Shown here in pieces: positions 19,049 through 27,293 of a stretch of DNA of 64,000 nucleotides (positions are counted from its first letter, which is position 1; the number at the start of each line of letters is the position of its first letter). The translations under genes and the position numbers were made by a program. The DNA is from Bacteroidota bacterium (GTDB lineage: Bacteria > Bacteroidota > Bacteroidia > Bacteroidales > JAADJA01): the NCBI GenBank assembly GCA_020444515.1, contig JAHLKX010000006.1, forward strand, positions 297,778 through 361,777, written 5' to 3'. The notes under the pieces were generated by a model that saw only the letters and a list, made by a program, of their open reading frames with translations, was not told the DNA's origin and searched no databases.

Positions 19049-19131
19049 AACGTAGATATTTTCAATTATTTTTGATTTTGGTAATTATTTATCAAAGGCA
19101 AAATTAATTCAAAATTTGATATAAAAAAATA

Positions 19132-19159
19132 AAAAGGCTATTGGTTAGAATAGCCTTTT
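19132..19159 (-). terminator. Intrinsic terminator after the PID-CTERM gene
   Basis: An 11-bp stem (19132-19142 with 19149-19159) and a 6-base loop lie 16 bases beyond the small gene's stop. The plus strand has an A-run before the stem, which reads as a T-run on the minus strand. Confidence 0.75.
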
Positions 19160-19174
19160 CGGTAAAAATATTAA

Positions 19175-19396
19175 TTATTCTGCTTTAAATCGGGCTACTT
19201 TTTTTATGCCGTATCCCAATCCCAGTGCCAGCAGGATGGAAATCCCGCCATCAATTGGTGCCCCTCCTCCGACGGGCGTATTGCCTGAGCCCGGATTATT
19301 TCCTGTGTTAGGATGAGGAGGATTCTGAGCTTGCAGGAACAATGGTGCTATTGCCATGCAAAAAGCTATCAGTGTTATTTTTATCATTTTCTTCAT
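19175..19396 (-). CDS. 73-residue PID-CTERM sorting-domain protein
   Basis: A tiny exported protein. Residues 1-23 form a signal peptide (ending LFLQAQ), residues 24-47 are a Pro/Gly/Asn-rich linker, and the C-terminus reads GGGAPIDGGISILLALGLGYGIKK. The PID motif followed by a hydrophobic helix and a basic tail is the PID-CTERM arrangement known in Bacteroidota, analogous to PEP-CTERM signals handled by an exosortase-like enzyme. After removal of both ends only about 25 residues would remain, so it may be a short surface peptide. No exosortase gene is in the window. It lies between two LamG genes on the same strand, 24 bases downstream of the larger one's stop. Confidence 0.8.
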   Translation of the reverse strand: MKKMIKITLIAFCMAIAPLFLQAQNPPHPNTGNNPGSGNTPVGGGAPIDGGISILLALGLGYGIKKVARFKAE

Positions 19397-19420
19397 ATTT
19401 CCTGTTTTTCAGTGAATGAT

Positions 19421-21643
19421 CTAATTAACCATAACTTTCCTGGTAATGACCTGGTTGTCAGTTACGATTTTTACAATATACGTTCCGGCTTTGATCGTAT
19501 TCAAATAGTTTTTACCCTGATGAACATTGATCGACTGAATCAGTTGTCCGGTGATGTTATAAACCACCAGTTGTCCTGTAGTATTATTTGCTATATTCAC
19601 CATGATAGCGTTATTTAATCCGATGACCATTGCATTCGAGAGATTATTTGGTGTGATACCGAGAGTCGATTTAAAATACAAGATAAATCGGTTGTCCATC
19701 TCCCCCGGTTCGTAAGAAAATGTATAGGTGTCATTCAACAGGTTGGTAACAACGCCGGTAAGTTGATCTTTCAAATACAGCTGGTTTACATCAAAAATAT
19801 CTGTCGCCTGGATGGTAAAAATCCCGGACTCGAATGAGCTTACACCAATAACAACCGGTTGTTTCTCAGGCAAAGCATTGATAGAATAGTCATAATCAAG
19901 ATGACTATAGATCTGGGGAGCTTCATTTTGAATCCCGAATAATTTATGGGCATCCCAGTTTCCATCAAAGGATGCAGATGCCGCTTCAACAAAACGAATT
20001 ACGGTTTCATCAGCGTACCCGTTTCCGGAAATTTTCAGTTTGACAAGATCGCCGATTTCATTTTTATAAAATGGGGTATTGTTGTGCGCCCTGACATCAT
20101 CATTCATTTGCAGGGATCCGTATTCCGGATAAGTTCCTGCATTGTCGGTGACCGAAACAAAAAAGCCCTGCCCCGGTGCAATAAACTGGGAACCACCATT
20201 GGTCCCGACACCTGCAATGTATGTTGCCCAGGTGGATGCATTTACATGAATATAAGTAGCGTTATCCACATTGGTTTTTGTCCAACCCGAAACAGCGTCC
20301 CAGTCAATGGTTGAAGGATAGGGGTTTCCAACCAGATTCCATCCGAAATCATTGTATCCGGCACCGCTCCTGGTCAAATTATTAACCGTACCTACGGGGC
20401 CGTCATTGAACATCCCATTGAAGGCAGCAACCGCTGAATTATTGTTAAATAGGGCATATCCCTGTATGGGATTCAGCGGAGCCGTTGTCGCGATAATATC
20501 AGTATAACCATTGGTTGATTCAGTATGATTCTGCAGGTATAATCCGGTAAACATACCCGATGTGGCGTTGACCACCGGCGATGAGATCAGGTGCCATTCT
20601 CCTCCTGCATAATATCGTTCGAATGTGGCATTTCCAAATGTATTAGAACCGTTATTGATATAAGATCCGGTTCCGGCTGCATCTGACTTGATCAGGAAAT
20701 CTCCCGTTACTGTCAAATCATAAGAATTGTTTACCGTCATACTTCCGGTTGTATTGATGGTAATGTCTTTTGCAGTGGCATCAGCATTTATTTCAACAAG
20801 GTGATTGATCTCAGCCCTGGCCCAGGCTTTGCTAGGAGCCTGCTGTCCGTTTGCCCATGTTGAGGATGAACCCCAAAAACCATTATTCACCGAATAATAG
20901 GGTATGGGCGCTGTAGAGGTGATCCAGGCCGGGTCGGATGATTCAACAGCCGTGGTACCTCCCAGGATACCCGTATTGGAGTTAGCACTCAAGTCACTTG
21001 TGGTTTGGCCAATTCCTTCATTGAATCCATAATAAGCTACGAGATTTGTTTCGGTACCCGGATTGTCCAGTTCCCGATACATATTATCCTTAAGTTCCTG
21101 CTGCGTTCGTGCAACATTCCAGATACGTACTTCATCCATATAACCCCTGAAAAAATAGTTATCAGGACCATAATATTTTCCCAATTTGGTTGAATTGGCT
21201 GAGCCATCCACGGCATTATTGACCCAGGGTTTGCTCGCTACTTCTTCACCATTTACATAAATGCGCAGGGTAGCCCCATCCCAGGTCCCGGCAATATGAG
21301 TCCAAACATTCTGAGAAAGGACATTGGAACTGGTCTCTAATAAATTGGCTGTGCTGCCATTGGGGTCCATACCAAATGCCAGTCCATTTAATCCGTACTT
21401 TCCTCCCAGCCAGTAGGATGTTGCCCAGTCTTTTTCTACGATCCGCTCATAAATGGTCAGCGAACTATTGAGATAGATCCACAGCTCAATGGTAATGCTT
21501 CCTGTAATATTCAGTTCCGGATTGGTTCCGCAATCTACGAAATCATCGGTTCCATCAAAAAAGAGGGCATTTTGAGTTTGACCCATCATTTGGATACTCC
21601 AAACAATGGCTAAAAATAGGGTAAAAAGTTTGCTTGTTTTCAT
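19421..21643 (-). CDS. Secreted LamG-domain protein with T9SS type A-like sorting domain
   Basis: A 740-residue protein with a signal peptide (1-21, ending MMGQ). Residues 25-220 form a LamG jelly roll nearly the same as in the gene at 16949-19048 (NALFFDGTDDFVDCG, SITIELWIYLNSS, DEVRIWNVARTQQEL). The middle part has a beta-helix-like stretch (DATAKDITINTTGSMTVNNSY), then a region of about 250 residues (ERYYAGGEWHLISSPV, then GWNLVGNPYPSTIDWD) common in T9SS cargo. The last 75 residues (NAIMVNIANNTTGQLVVYNITGQLIQ to the end MVN) are a T9SS sorting domain. It is likely co-transcribed with the PID-CTERM gene 24 bases downstream. Confidence 0.85.
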   Translation of the reverse strand: MKTSKLFTLFLAIVWSIQMMGQTQNALFFDGTDDFVDCGTNPELNITGSITIELWIYLNSSLTIYERIVEKDWATSYWLGGKYGLNGLAFGMDPNGSTANLLETSSNVLSQNVWTHIAGTWDGATLRIYVNGEEVASKPWVNNAVDGSANSTKLGKYYGPDNYFFRGYMDEVRIWNVARTQQELKDNMYRELDNPGTETNLVAYYGFNEGIGQTTSDLSANSNTGILGGTTAVESSDPAWITSTAPIPYYSVNNGFWGSSSTWANGQQAPSKAWARAEINHLVEINADATAKDITINTTGSMTVNNSYDLTVTGDFLIKSDAAGTGSYINNGSNTFGNATFERYYAGGEWHLISSPVVNATSGMFTGLYLQNHTESTNGYTDIIATTAPLNPIQGYALFNNNSAVAAFNGMFNDGPVGTVNNLTRSGAGYNDFGWNLVGNPYPSTIDWDAVSGWTKTNVDNATYIHVNASTWATYIAGVGTNGGSQFIAPGQGFFVSVTDNAGTYPEYGSLQMNDDVRAHNNTPFYKNEIGDLVKLKISGNGYADETVIRFVEAASASFDGNWDAHKLFGIQNEAPQIYSHLDYDYSINALPEKQPVVIGVSSFESGIFTIQATDIFDVNQLYLKDQLTGVVTNLLNDTYTFSYEPGEMDNRFILYFKSTLGITPNNLSNAMVIGLNNAIMVNIANNTTGQLVVYNITGQLIQSINVHQGKNYLNTIKAGTYIVKIVTDNQVITRKVMVN

Positions 21644-21747
21644 ATTATTATTGTTGAATTTTTCTCAGATTTAAAGAAACGGGTAAAGCTTTTAAACTGC
21701 TTTTATTCTGAGAAAGTTCCTGAAAACAGCAAAAATTATTCAGGTAA

Positions 21748-22170
21748 TTAAATAATGTGGAGAGCGCCCCTTCCCGATTGGATTTTTTTAAGCAATCGTT
21801 CGATCATAAAAAGGGAAACCATACCGGCTAAAATTACGATGGTGATGGATGATACTTTAAATGAATCAAAAACTTCCTTTAAATTGATCCAGATATTTTT
21901 AAAAACGGGTATCAAGATGGGATTGAATTCACCCATGACACTATGGCCATTGCCGAAAATAAAATAATAAATCAATCCTGCGATGGAAATGACTCCGGTG
22001 ATGACCAATGCCCATCGATACCATCCCATTTCTTTTCTTTCAGCGGCAGTTTCTATGGGAATGCCCTGTATGGAGCGCATGATTTGTTCCGTGATATCTG
22101 TTTTAGGTTCAACGGTGCCATGCGCTTTGAATATTTTTTTGAGATTATTTTCAGTATTTTGAGTATTCAT
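21748..22170 (-). CDS. Membrane protein paired with an ECF sigma factor (possible anti-sigma factor)
   Basis: A 140-residue protein with a cytoplasmic N-terminal 50 residues and two hydrophobic helices (about 53-72, WALVITGVISIAGLIYYFIF, and about 105-122, ITIVILAGMVSLFMIERLL). Its start overlaps the stop of the upstream sigma gene by four bases, which suggests translational coupling. That arrangement is typical for an anti-sigma factor, but I see no HxxxCxxC zinc motif and no family I recognise, so the role is inferred from context only. Confidence 0.6.
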   Translation of the reverse strand: MNTQNTENNLKKIFKAHGTVEPKTDITEQIMRSIQGIPIETAAERKEMGWYRWALVITGVISIAGLIYYFIFGNGHSVMGEFNPILIPVFKNIWINLKEVFDSFKVSSITIVILAGMVSLFMIERLLKKIQSGRGALHII

Positions 22171-22751
22171 GATCCGGTTTGAATTTTATTCAGGTTATTC
22201 TTCAATTGTTGTTGTAAATATGTTTGCATCTTGCCCCGGATGCGGTGCAACCTGACCTTGACATTCGACTGCGTTAATCCGGTAATTTGCGCAATTTCAT
22301 CAGTGGAATGATCACTGATATAAAACATGCTGATGATGGCCCTTTCTTCCTGATCGAGCTTATTCATCAAAACATCCACCAGTTTTTTTTGTTCGTTGTG
22401 ATCCAGTTGATCGAGGTTTTCGTACACTTCATCGGTGCTGTAATTTTCTATGAATTGTTCATCCAGGCTGTGCATCTCATATTTTTTCTTTCGTGTTTTT
22501 GAGATGGAAGCATTGTATACGATGCGGTGCAACCAGGTTGAGAATTTTGATTTTTTTTCAAACCCTCCCAAAGCCTGGTAGGCTTTCACAAAAGCATCCT
22601 GTACAATTTCTTCAGCATCTTCATGATTTCTCAGTATCCTGAAAGCTACGGTATACACCATTACCTTGTACTTATTCACCAGCTGCGCATAAGCCTGCTG
22701 ATCTCCACCCAGGACTCTTTCGATGTAGATTTCGTCGTTCAGGAATTCCAT
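22167..22751 (-). CDS. ECF-type RNA polymerase sigma factor
   Basis: A 194-residue sigma-70 family protein. Region 2 is at residues 14-85 (YAQLVNKYKVMVYTVAFRIL, then DAEEIVQDAFVKAYQALGGF, then FSTWLHRIVYNASIS). Region 4 is at 125-180 (LDQEERAIISMFYISDHST, then EIAQITGLTQSNVKVRLHRIR), the helix-turn-helix contacting the -35 element. It lacks region 3, as ECF factors do. The overlapping downstream gene encodes a small membrane protein that could control it. The regulon is unknown. Confidence 0.92.
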   Translation of the reverse strand: MEFLNDEIYIERVLGGDQQAYAQLVNKYKVMVYTVAFRILRNHEDAEEIVQDAFVKAYQALGGFEKKSKFSTWLHRIVYNASISKTRKKKYEMHSLDEQFIENYSTDEVYENLDQLDHNEQKKLVDVLMNKLDQEERAIISMFYISDHSTDEIAQITGLTQSNVKVRLHRIRGKMQTYLQQQLKNNLNKIQTGS

Positions 22752-22885
22752 TTGTTATATAGACGCCGGGATGTTTCTCCGGTTACATCTTACAATAAAG
22801 ATAAAAAAAAATTTGTAACCGCCTTTGAAAGAGGGCGTCAAAATGGATGAACATGAAAACATTTAACGAATAAAAAATTAAAATT

Positions 22886-23236
22886 ATGTTAGACTTAACT
22901 CCCGTATTAGTGTTGGCGATCATCTTCGGAACCATTCTCGGTATTATCTACCTGGGGATCCGCAGGAAAGAACGCATGGCCATGATGGAAAAAGGCGTGG
23001 ATGCCTCCATGTTTTTAACTCCTCGTAAAAAGAGTTCCCTCTCCTTAAAATATGGGCTGCTGTTGATCGGTGTTGCCCTTGGAATTCTGATTGGGAAATT
23101 ACTGGCCACCACCGAAGCATTTCGTTTCGAGGAAGAGGCCGCTTACTTTTCAATGATCTTTTTATTTGGTGGTATGGCATTGATTATCCATTATTTTATG
23201 GATAAAAAATTGACCGAAAGCGAAAAAGAAAAGTAA
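22886..23236 (+). CDS. Small membrane protein of the DUF6249 type
   Basis: A 116-residue protein with three hydrophobic helices at about 5-24, 50-70 and 88-107. A cytoplasmic loop RRKERMAMMEKGVDASMF follows the first helix. This helix-RKERxAMIEKG-helix layout matches a small domain of unknown function widespread in Bacteroidota (DUF6249 by recollection). It is divergent from the ECF sigma gene across 134 bases, a common genomic pairing, so it may belong to that sigma factor's target set (inference). Confidence 0.7.
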   Translation: MLDLTPVLVLAIIFGTILGIIYLGIRRKERMAMMEKGVDASMFLTPRKKSSLSLKYGLLLIGVALGILIGKLLATTEAFRFEEEAAYFSMIFLFGGMALIIHYFMDKKLTESEKEK

Positions 23237-23265
23237 TCGGGAACATCCTGTATCGCATAAGAAAT

Positions 23266-23294
23266 AAAGCCTGTCCATTTGGATAGGCTTTTTT
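23266..23294. terminator. Intrinsic terminator shared by convergent genes
   Basis: A 10-bp stem with one G-T pair (23267-23276 with 23281-23290), a 4-base loop and a following T-run lie between the DUF6249-like gene and the converging ThpR gene. Confidence 0.8.
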
Positions 23295-23850
23295 ACTGGA
23301 AACGAATTGTTTCGATAACACGATATTCGGGGCCAGTGGGTTTTAAAATACTTTCAAAAAGGAACATTTCATGAACATCAGATTTTTGAATAGGGTAATC
23401 CTTAAGAGGTTGCAGGATATCATTTAGCCGCTTTTTATCTTCTATGTACTTTATCCTGCCTATGGTAAGATGCGGTCTGAAGTTTTGCCGGTCTCGCTGA
23501 AATCCAATGCCTTCAAACTTTTCAAGCAAAGTATGGCCAAGATTCAGGAGTTCTTTGTTTTCTTCAATTCCAAACCATATAACCCTGGGTTTGTATGTAC
23601 TCCCGAATAGACCAACATTTTTAATGGAAATTGAAAAAGGGTTCGAATGCTGGCTGGTTTTGTTCATGACGTCAATGATTTCAGGTATCTTTTCTTCATC
23701 CGTTTCCCCGAAAAACTTCAATGTAATGTGCACGTTCCCGGGATCCACCCATTTGATCTTTTCATCTTTGAGTTGTCTTTTCATTTTGTAAAAAAGCTCC
23801 AGGAATACATCGTCAGGGATGATTTTTATAGCTGCAAATAACCGTTTCAT
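23293..23850 (-). CDS. thpR: RNA 2',3'-cyclic phosphodiesterase (2H/LigT family)
   Basis: A 185-residue cytoplasmic enzyme of the 2H phosphoesterase superfamily. The two catalytic HxT motifs are HIT at residues 41-43 (VHITLKFFGET) and HLT at 127-129 (RPHLTIGRIK). The start MKRLFAAIKI and the segment YKPRVIWFGI are typical for ThpR. It opens 2',3'-cyclic phosphates on RNA ends. It is transcribed alone, with its stop next to the shared terminator. Confidence 0.9.
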   Translation of the reverse strand: MKRLFAAIKIIPDDVFLELFYKMKRQLKDEKIKWVDPGNVHITLKFFGETDEEKIPEIIDVMNKTSQHSNPFSISIKNVGLFGSTYKPRVIWFGIEENKELLNLGHTLLEKFEGIGFQRDRQNFRPHLTIGRIKYIEDKKRLNDILQPLKDYPIQKSDVHEMFLFESILKPTGPEYRVIETIRFQ

Positions 23851-23872
23851 AAAAAATCTTGAATTTAAAGTG

Positions 23873-23901
23873 TTGTAAATTTAGGATAAATATTATTTTT
23901 G
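23873..23901 (+). promoter_or_regulatory. Promoter of tRNA-Ala
   Basis: TTG (23873-23875), 18 bases, then TAttTTTG (23894-23901). This is a good match to the Bacteroidota consensus, about 73 bases before the tRNA. Confidence 0.6.
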
Positions 23902-23974
23902 CAGCCCAATTCGTTCTTCATCCATTTTTCAATATATTGGAATTTGGATTTTAAGTTATTGGATTTTAAACCTT

Positions 23975-24048
23975 GGGGCATTAGCTCAGCTGGCTAGAGC
24001 GTTTGACTGGCAGTCAAGAGGTCATCGGTTCGACTCCGATATGCTCCA
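23975..24048 (+). tRNA. tRNA-Ala(GGC)
   Basis: A complete 74-base cloverleaf: acceptor GGGGCAT/ATGCTCC with the G3-U70 wobble pair that defines alanine tRNAs, D arm GCTC/GAGC, anticodon stem TTTGA/TCAAG, loop CTGGCAG with anticodon GGC, T arm ATCGG-TTCGACT-CCGAT, and discriminator A. CCA is not encoded. A strong terminator follows at 24055. Confidence 0.95.
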
Positions 24049-24054
24049 CATTAG

Positions 24055-24093
24055 AAAGCAACTTTGTTTGAGAAAGCAAAGTTGCTTTTTTTT
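24055..24093 (+). terminator. Intrinsic terminator of tRNA-Ala
   Basis: A perfect 12-bp stem (24055-24066 with 24077-24088) is followed by an unbroken T-run to 24093, directly behind the tRNA. Confidence 0.9.
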
Positions 24094-24097
24094 ATGG

Positions 24098-24167
24098 GGT
24101 TCGACCCTCGACGAAGCTTTGCTTGTCGGGATGCTGACCTCAAGCGTCAACATCTGATATGCTCCAC
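24098..24167 (+). repeat. Degenerate copy of the tRNA-Ala 3' half
   Basis: GATATGCTCCAC at 24156-24167 exactly repeats tRNA-Ala bases 24038-24049, and GGTTCGAC at 24098-24105 repeats its T-loop. About 50 bases containing an imperfect hairpin separate the two pieces. It may be the scar of an integration at the tRNA end or a disrupted duplicate. No integrase is present. Confidence 0.5.
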
Positions 24168-24171
24168 CTTC

Positions 24172-24220
24172 GCCCACCGAAGCTATTTCTTCTGAAATAA
24201 CGAAGGTGGGCTTTTTTTTT
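24172..24220 (+). terminator. Second terminator behind the tRNA-Ala repeat
   Basis: Long arms 24172-24189 and 24194-24211 pair with a small internal mismatch, followed by nine T. It is a duplicate terminator matching the duplicated tRNA end just before it. Confidence 0.8.
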
Positions 24221-24300
24221 CATAGTCAGATTGACATAAAAGCTTACAAGCAGGCTTCTTGGGAATTTTGACTAATTTTGGTTTTGAATTAAAATTCCTA

Positions 24301-25638
24301 TTGAATCATAAAATTTTAATATCCGTTTTTTTCTTTTTGGCTTCAATCGCCAGCAATCCGATATTTCCGCAGGGTTCCTGGGAAAAGTTGGATGTCCCAA
24401 CTTCTGTATTCCTGAAGTCGGTTTGTTTTGTGGATAGTCTGTATGGTTGGGCGGTGGGTGATTCGGGCACCATTATCCATACCCAGGATGGTGGCGATAC
24501 CTGGACTTTACAGGACTGTGGTACCGAGAATGAAGTGTATGACGTTTTTTTCGTCGACCGTGATCATGGCTGGGCCGCAACGTATAGTTTTGCCTCTCTG
24601 CCCTATGGGACAGATCTTCTTAAAACTACCAATGGTGGTGAGGACTGGATCCTTTACCCTTTTGGAGAAGACAATATTTTCATCACCTCCATTTTTTATT
24701 TTGATACGCTCACCGGCTGGATGGGTGGCAGGCCGCACGCACTGGTCAAAACAACCGACGGCGGAATGACCTGGAACCATGCTGCAGTGGATACCAGCAT
24801 CCTGGCTTTTTTCCCGGTGCTAAATATTACTTTCCTGAATCAAAAAATCGGTTATGCCAGTGGTGGAATTATTGATATTGCCGGGGTGGTATGGCAAACA
24901 TACAATGGAGGTGAAAGCTGGTCAGCCATTGATCCCATTTATGCCCCTGCCGATGAGGTCTATGGGATCCACATTTTTGATTCTCTGAATGTGATCACTT
25001 CCGGTGGAGACCCCGATTTTGGTTACGGAGTGGCAACTCTCCGGACTTATGATGCTGGACAATCATGGACTTATACGGAGCATGGCGTGGCGGGTAATGC
25101 TTTTGATCTGGAATTCAGGACTGAAACGGAAGCCTGGTGTCCGCTTGGTCCACAGCGAAAATTTGTATTCAGTCTGGATGCCGGTGATACATGGGAACCT
25201 ATGACCACCACAGATTCGACTGCCATTTTTGACATCGCTTTTCCCGATTCTCTGCATGGTTTTGCAGTGGGACAGGATGGAGCCGTATTGCGCTATATTC
25301 CCCCATTTGCCACAAGCATATCTGCTGCCGATTCCAAAACATTTCAGGATGATCTTTTGAGGGTTTTTCCAAACCCAGTCAGTGTTCAGGCAACCATTGA
25401 ATATACCATCCCATCACAAAACTTTATGGGTATGGTGAATGCTGAAATTGAAATTTTAAATTTAATGGGGCAAACCATTGAAAAGATGGTTTTCCAAAAC
25501 CAAAGTCCCGGGAGATATGCTTTTCAGCTGGAGAAAAAACAACTTCAACCCGGGATTCATTTCGTTTATCTTAAACTGAATATTCCTGGTCAATTAAAAT
25601 CCATTGTCCGGGTGAAAAAGATCGTGGTACTACCTTAA
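24301..25638 (+). CDS. Secreted YCF48-like/Asp-box propeller protein with T9SS sorting domain
   Basis: No ATG opens the frame near its start. TTG at 24301 gives MNHKILISVFFFLASI, an ideal signal peptide, whereas TTG at 24259 would add 14 residues before it; I prefer 24301. The mature protein has six blades with DGG-W motifs (HTQDGGDTWTL, KTTNGGEDWIL, KTTDGGMTWN, QTYNGGESWSA, RTYDAGQSWTY, SLDAGDTWEP), matching YCF48/BNR-type propellers. The last 90 residues (LRVFPNPVSVQATIEYTI onward) are a T9SS type A sorting domain. The resemblance to the plant photosystem II assembly factor is only in fold. It is convergent with the sialidase-like gene, 1 base apart. Confidence 0.8.
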   Translation: MNHKILISVFFFLASIASNPIFPQGSWEKLDVPTSVFLKSVCFVDSLYGWAVGDSGTIIHTQDGGDTWTLQDCGTENEVYDVFFVDRDHGWAATYSFASLPYGTDLLKTTNGGEDWILYPFGEDNIFITSIFYFDTLTGWMGGRPHALVKTTDGGMTWNHAAVDTSILAFFPVLNITFLNQKIGYASGGIIDIAGVVWQTYNGGESWSAIDPIYAPADEVYGIHIFDSLNVITSGGDPDFGYGVATLRTYDAGQSWTYTEHGVAGNAFDLEFRTETEAWCPLGPQRKFVFSLDAGDTWEPMTTTDSTAIFDIAFPDSLHGFAVGQDGAVLRYIPPFATSISAADSKTFQDDLLRVFPNPVSVQATIEYTIPSQNFMGMVNAEIEILNLMGQTIEKMVFQNQSPGRYAFQLEKKQLQPGIHFVYLKLNIPGQLKSIVRVKKIVVLP

Positions 25639-25639
25639 T

Positions 25640-27283
25640 TTAGTCCATCAAAATCAATTTTCCTGTTTCCGAATATCCATTGTGCGAGATCCGAAATAAA
25701 AAGATGCCGTTCAAGTGTGGTTGTTTCCCAAAAAGATCCAGGGACCTCAATTGCAGGTTATACTTGCCCGGTGATTGTTCTTCCCTGACAGGTTCGGCAA
25801 TCAGGTTTCCATGGATGTCGTAAATTTGGAATAGTACCATGCCTTTTTCTGAAATTTGGTATTGAATTGTTGTCGATTCACTGAAAGGATTGGGAAAAAT
25901 CTTGCCTACGAAAAAACGATTCAATTTCCCTTTTTCATCAATTGCATTTACTTCCGAAAAATTGATCTGTGTGCTCCATATTTGGTAAACGCCAGTTGAA
26001 TTGTCCATCCATACCGGAAAGAGGCTGTTGTTGGTGGAGGTGATGTCGATATTGTCGCCCTGGTAACCCTGTCCCAGGCCTCCAATGGGGGTTGGTTTAA
26101 AATTATGATCGCTTATTTCAAACTCCTGCCAGGTGTCGCCCCCATCCTTTGATCTTGCCAGAAAGACGCCGGTTGAATCGGTGGATGTATTGCGATCATC
26201 ATAATAAAGTACATTCAATGCGCCGTAACGATCGATATGAATGGAAGGGAAATATTGTGTATTTCCTGTACTCAGTGCATCCTGGTTTACACGTATTCCT
26301 TCCGACCAGGTGCTTCCCCCATCATCCGAGCGATGAAGAACAATGTCGGGATCGTCACCTGCTGGATCAAGCGCCTTTTCGCCGGTCACAATATAAATCC
26401 GGCCTTTGTATGGCCCATCAGTGGTATCCACCGAAATTGAGGGTAAACCGTTTACCCGGATGTTCTCTTTATTGGCGAGCACACCGGTAATGCCGTTCAT
26501 GGGAAATGCATTCTCCACAACGGACCAGTTTTCACCACCATCAGTTGAGGAGGCAAACCCAACCTGAATTTCCTTAAAAGGTGAAACATCAGTAACCCCT
26601 GCCCAGCATGCATATACCTCACCATTGGGTCCGATGGCCAGGTCGCCACCGGCACTGCGGGTGGTGGGATTATTCACCGCGATAGGCGTTGTCCATGATT
26701 GACCACCATCATCGGTATATGAAAACATAAGGGGAAAAGGCAATGCAAATTTCACCCATGCAGCATATGTCCTTCCATAATATGCGCTTTCTTTAATGGC
26801 ATCGGAGGCCAGGGTTGCTCGTTCGAGATCATCGGTGCTGATCACTTGCTGCATCGACCACGTTTGGCCGTTATCAGTGGAATAATGCGAATACAATCCA
26901 ACAAAAGGAGTTCGTCCCAGCCGTGTAAGAATAAACCTGCCCTCTTTATCAATCACAATCCCCGGATCGCCACCATGATAAGCAATGGGTTCACCTCCAC
27001 AGGTATCACTTCCCTGCCAGGTTAATCCGCCATCAATGGAAGTGTAAATTCCTTCGCTTACGAAAAAAGGAATAAAATTCAGGGTGTTGCAGGAAGAAAA
27101 AAGGATGTCGGGATTAACAGGACTGCGTTTAATAAAAACTTCGGTTTGATTTACACTTGAAGGGTATATTCTGAAATTGTCACCCGAAAATTCAATATCC
27201 ACAGCTTGGGTCGTGGATTGGGCATTTAAAGTACATAAGTTATATAAATAGAAAAATGCGATGACCAATAATTTTATTTTCAT
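25640..27283 (-). CDS. Secreted Asp-box (sialidase-fold) protein with T9SS sorting domain
   Basis: From the ATG at 27283 the protein has 547 residues and starts with a signal peptide (MKIKLLVIAFFYLYNLCTLNAQ). The frame continues upstream into the TonB receptor gene but that part lacks signal features. Six Asp-boxes are visible (TSIDGGLTWQG, STDNGQTWSM, YTDDGGQSWTT, SSTDGGENWSV, SDDGGSTWSE, SKDGGDTWQE), as in sialidase-fold propellers. The arginine triad of true sialidases cannot be assigned, so enzyme activity is uncertain. The C-terminal 85 residues (GKIFPNPFSESTTIQYQI onward) are a T9SS sorting domain. It begins 10 bases behind the TonB receptor gene, so the two form an operon. Confidence 0.82.
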   Translation of the reverse strand: MKIKLLVIAFFYLYNLCTLNAQSTTQAVDIEFSGDNFRIYPSSVNQTEVFIKRSPVNPDILFSSCNTLNFIPFFVSEGIYTSIDGGLTWQGSDTCGGEPIAYHGGDPGIVIDKEGRFILTRLGRTPFVGLYSHYSTDNGQTWSMQQVISTDDLERATLASDAIKESAYYGRTYAAWVKFALPFPLMFSYTDDGGQSWTTPIAVNNPTTRSAGGDLAIGPNGEVYACWAGVTDVSPFKEIQVGFASSTDGGENWSVVENAFPMNGITGVLANKENIRVNGLPSISVDTTDGPYKGRIYIVTGEKALDPAGDDPDIVLHRSDDGGSTWSEGIRVNQDALSTGNTQYFPSIHIDRYGALNVLYYDDRNTSTDSTGVFLARSKDGGDTWQEFEISDHNFKPTPIGGLGQGYQGDNIDITSTNNSLFPVWMDNSTGVYQIWSTQINFSEVNAIDEKGKLNRFFVGKIFPNPFSESTTIQYQISEKGMVLFQIYDIHGNLIAEPVREEQSPGKYNLQLRSLDLFGKQPHLNGIFLFRISHNGYSETGKLILMD

Positions 27284-27293
27284 TTGAAATGTA

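Noticed and set aside
24301..25638. Photosystem II assembly factor
   Set aside because: YCF48-type blades are shared by many secreted proteins. The T9SS tail and taxonomic setting exclude a photosynthetic role.
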